Shown here piece by piece: positions 62,490 to 64,000 of a DNA stretch of 64,000 nucleotides (position 1 is the stretch's first letter; each line of letters begins with the position of its first letter). Made by a program: the position numbers and the translations under genes. The notes beneath the pieces are model-generated. The model had not been told where the DNA came from. It saw only the letters and a list, made by a program, of their open reading frames with translations, and ran no database searches. Source of the DNA: Crocinitomix catalasitica ATCC 23190 (lineage in GTDB: Bacteria; Bacteroidota; Bacteroidia; Flavobacteriales_D; Crocinitomicaceae); NCBI RefSeq assembly GCF_000621625.1, contig NZ_KK211319.1, positions 67,677-131,676 of the forward strand. Direction: 5' to 3'.

Positions 62490-63512
62490 ATGAAGACAAG
62501 AATTATTTTAATCATATTTAGTTTAGGAACTGTCTTTCAGGGATTTTCCCAACAAGATAAACACCTTTCAATGTTTGCTGAAGCGCCAGTATTTTTAAAT
62601 CCGGCTGCGGCAGGGTTTGCTCCTGGTAATTTGCAATTATTTAGTAATTTCAGAATGCAGTGGACTACTGTTTCGAATGAACCATATAGAACAATGACAG
62701 CGGGAGCTGATTGGAAAATGATGGACAAAGGAAATGGTTTTATGGGGGCAGGCATTAATTTCACAAACGATGCTGCCGGTGTAACGAATTACCAAACAAA
62801 TGTTATCGCTGTTCCTGTGAATTATGCAATACTTTTAAATAAATCAAACTTGTTCTCTGTAGGAATTCAACCTGCTTATTATCAACGTAGCGTGAGTACA
62901 GCAAATGCAAGTTGGGATAATCAATGGACAGGTATTGAATTTGATCCAACTATTGATAACCAAGAAGCTGTGCCAAGTCAAAATTATAGTTTAAGTAAGT
63001 TTGATGTGAGTATGGGAGTTTATTGGGAAACGTTTTTTAGTAAATATTCTAAATTAACTTTAGGCATCTCTGGACAACATTTAACAAAGCAACGTATTAA
63101 TATTTTGACTGATGACAATGGTTTATACCGTAAATTAAACGTTCATGGGCAAGGTAGTTTTGGTAAAATGAATTCAACTTTTACTTTAGAACCTGCTTTT
63201 ATGTTCTTTGTTCAAGGACCTAATAAAGAATTTACTTTCGGTTCGAATTATAAATTCTTATTAAAAAGTGGTTCATTAATTACAAACTATTTTAATGATA
63301 TCACACTTTCACTTGGAACTTATTACCGCGTTGGTGATGCATTTATGGTGAATGCAATTCTTGATATGTCTGGTTTAGGTTTTGGCGCATCGTATGATTT
63401 TAATATGTCATCTTTAACGAGAGCTACAAATGGTTTAGGTGGAATGGAATTCTTTATTCGTTACCGTCTTCAATTTGGAACAGGCGACTTAGGGAATAAC
63501 AGAGTACACTAA
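62490..63512 (+). CDS. PorP/SprF-family T9SS outer-membrane protein
   Basis: 340 residues with signal peptide (IILIIFSLGTVFQGFSQ) and the family start QQDKHLSMFAEAPVFLNPAAAGF, shown here in two parts (QQDKHLSMF, LNPAAAGF). Predicted 14-strand outer-membrane barrel; the C-terminus reads FFIRYRLQFG. PorP/SprF proteins are needed for secretion or surface attachment of type B T9SS cargo, as SprF is for SprB in Flavobacterium. The gene lies two bases after the type B cargo gene, strong support for a dedicated pair. dusB follows by 21 bp. Confidence 0.93.
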   Translation: MKTRIILIIFSLGTVFQGFSQQDKHLSMFAEAPVFLNPAAAGFAPGNLQLFSNFRMQWTTVSNEPYRTMTAGADWKMMDKGNGFMGAGINFTNDAAGVTNYQTNVIAVPVNYAILLNKSNLFSVGIQPAYYQRSVSTANASWDNQWTGIEFDPTIDNQEAVPSQNYSLSKFDVSMGVYWETFFSKYSKLTLGISGQHLTKQRINILTDDNGLYRKLNVHGQGSFGKMNSTFTLEPAFMFFVQGPNKEFTFGSNYKFLLKSGSLITNYFNDITLSLGTYYRVGDAFMVNAILDMSGLGFGASYDFNMSSLTRATNGLGGMEFFIRYRLQFGTGDLGNNRVH

Positions 63513-63533
63513 TCAATATATTGAGAGAAGGGA

Positions 63534-64000
63534 ATGGGAGTTAAAATTAGGGATATTGACTTAGGGGATTTTCCCCTTTTGTTAGCACCAATGGAGGATG
63601 TTAGTGATCCGCCATTTAGAGCACTTTGTAAAAGGTATGGTGCAGATTTAATGTATACAGAATTCATTTCTTCTGAAGGATTGATTCGAGATGCCGCTAA
63701 ATCTGTTCAAAAACTAGATATCTACGAATATGAGAGACCAATAGGAATCCAAATATTTGGTCATGATATCGATTCAATGATTCGTACAACGGAAATTGTC
63801 GAACAAACCAATCCAGATATTATTGATATCAATTATGGTTGCCCAGTAAAAAAGGTGGCTTGTAAAGGAGCTGGTGCTGGAATTCTACAGGATATTCCTA
63901 AGATGGTGGAGATGACAAAGCAAATTGTTCAACGTACACATTTACCAGTTACTGTTAAAACGCGTTTAGGTTGGGATGATTCTACAAAGCATATTGTTGA
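63534..64000 (+). CDS. dusB: tRNA-dihydrouridine synthase DusB, 5' part
   Basis: First 155 codons of a flavin-dependent enzyme that reduces uridine to dihydrouridine in tRNA. Visible motifs are LLAPMEDVSDPPFR, YTEFISSEGL, the substrate/flavin segment IDINYGCPVKKV with the catalytic Cys nearby in VACKGAGAGIL, and VTVKTRLGWDD. The gene runs off the right edge. ATG at 63534 is preceded by GAGAAGGGA, a possible ribosome binding site. Confidence 0.92.
   Translation, partial: MGVKIRDIDLGDFPLLLAPMEDVSDPPFRALCKRYGADLMYTEFISSEGLIRDAAKSVQKLDIYEYERPIGIQIFGHDIDSMIRTTEIVEQTNPDIIDINYGCPVKKVACKGAGAGILQDIPKMVEMTKQIVQRTHLPVTVKTRLGWDDSTKHIV

Noticed and set aside
1-64000. tRNA, rRNA, transposase, prophage or complete insertion sequence
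   Set aside because: I found no clover-leaf pattern, rRNA-like stretch, transposase or phage gene anywhere in the window.

Overview
The window is A+T-rich DNA from a member of the Bacteroidota, most likely order Flavobacteriales. The evidence is: a SprA/Sov translocon gene in the order malic enzyme-ruvA-sprA; six genes for proteins with type IX secretion (T9SS) C-terminal domains; a PorP/SprF-family protein; an alternative complex III subunit followed by cytochrome c oxidase II and I; an ftsX-DUF3098-uppP-truB cluster; and promoters of the Bacteroidota kind (TAnnTTTG -7 box) with few Shine-Dalgarno sites. The genus cannot be fixed from the sequence. Both edges cut gene neighbourhoods: an act operon enters at the left and a dusB gene leaves at the right.

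Layout. 1-4.4 kb: actF-coxB-coxA, the quinol-to-oxygen part of the respiratory chain, closed by a terminator. 4.6-6.6 kb: ruvB-queG. 6.6-7.1 kb: a small conserved minus-strand gene and an AT-rich gap. 7.1-12.3 kb (minus): a cluster with Omp28-like, TlpA-like and DUF6029 barrel proteins, each with a cysteine pair. 12.5-14.1 kb: a small T9SS cargo protein and a zinc-less sirtuin. 14.2-24.9 kb (plus): maeB-ruvA-sprA-GNAT. 24.9-29.4 kb (minus): M23 peptidase, RND/MMPL exporter, prenyl diphosphate synthase. 29.6-34.7 kb: a type B T9SS protein and a lipoprotein joining a decayed GH3-like domain to a beta-lactamase-fold hydrolase. 34.9-39.1 kb: a divergent SDR/VCBS-lipoprotein pair. 39.2-42.4 kb: a fibronectin-repeat T9SS protein split by one in-frame stop codon. 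42.5-43.0 kb: 3-hydroxyanthranilate dioxygenase. 43.0-43.95 kb: a gene-free stretch with a hairpin-rich element. 43.9-52.2 kb (minus): a giant SBBP/PKD type B protein, a YwqK-like lipoprotein with a polyprenyl synthase, then ftsX-DUF3098-uppP-truB. 52.3-56.5 kb: YceI lipoprotein, tyrosine catabolism (hmgA-hppD), threonine dehydrogenase. 56.7-64 kb: a YwqK-repeat protein, cysS, ppa, a type B T9SS protein with its PorP/SprF partner, and the start of dusB.

How the genes work together. SprA is the outer-membrane channel of T9SS, and the window also encodes likely cargo: type A sorting domains at 10.5, 12.5 and 39.2-42.4 kb, and type B domains at 29.6, 43.95 and 60.0 kb, the last paired with a PorP/SprF protein. 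Amino-acid breakdown (tyrosine, threonine, tryptophan/kynurenine) and malic enzyme suit a protein-degrading heterotroph with aerobic respiration. The isoprenoid genes can supply quinone side chains and lipid carriers.

The best candidate for an undescribed system is the 7.1-12.3 kb cluster: three thioredoxin-like proteins with CxxC motifs around an outer-membrane barrel whose only two mature cysteines lie in one hairpin near its C-terminus. Other items to follow up are the nonsense codon in the fibronectin-repeat gene, the nested-hairpin element near 43.5 kb, and the decayed GH3/beta-lactamase fusion.
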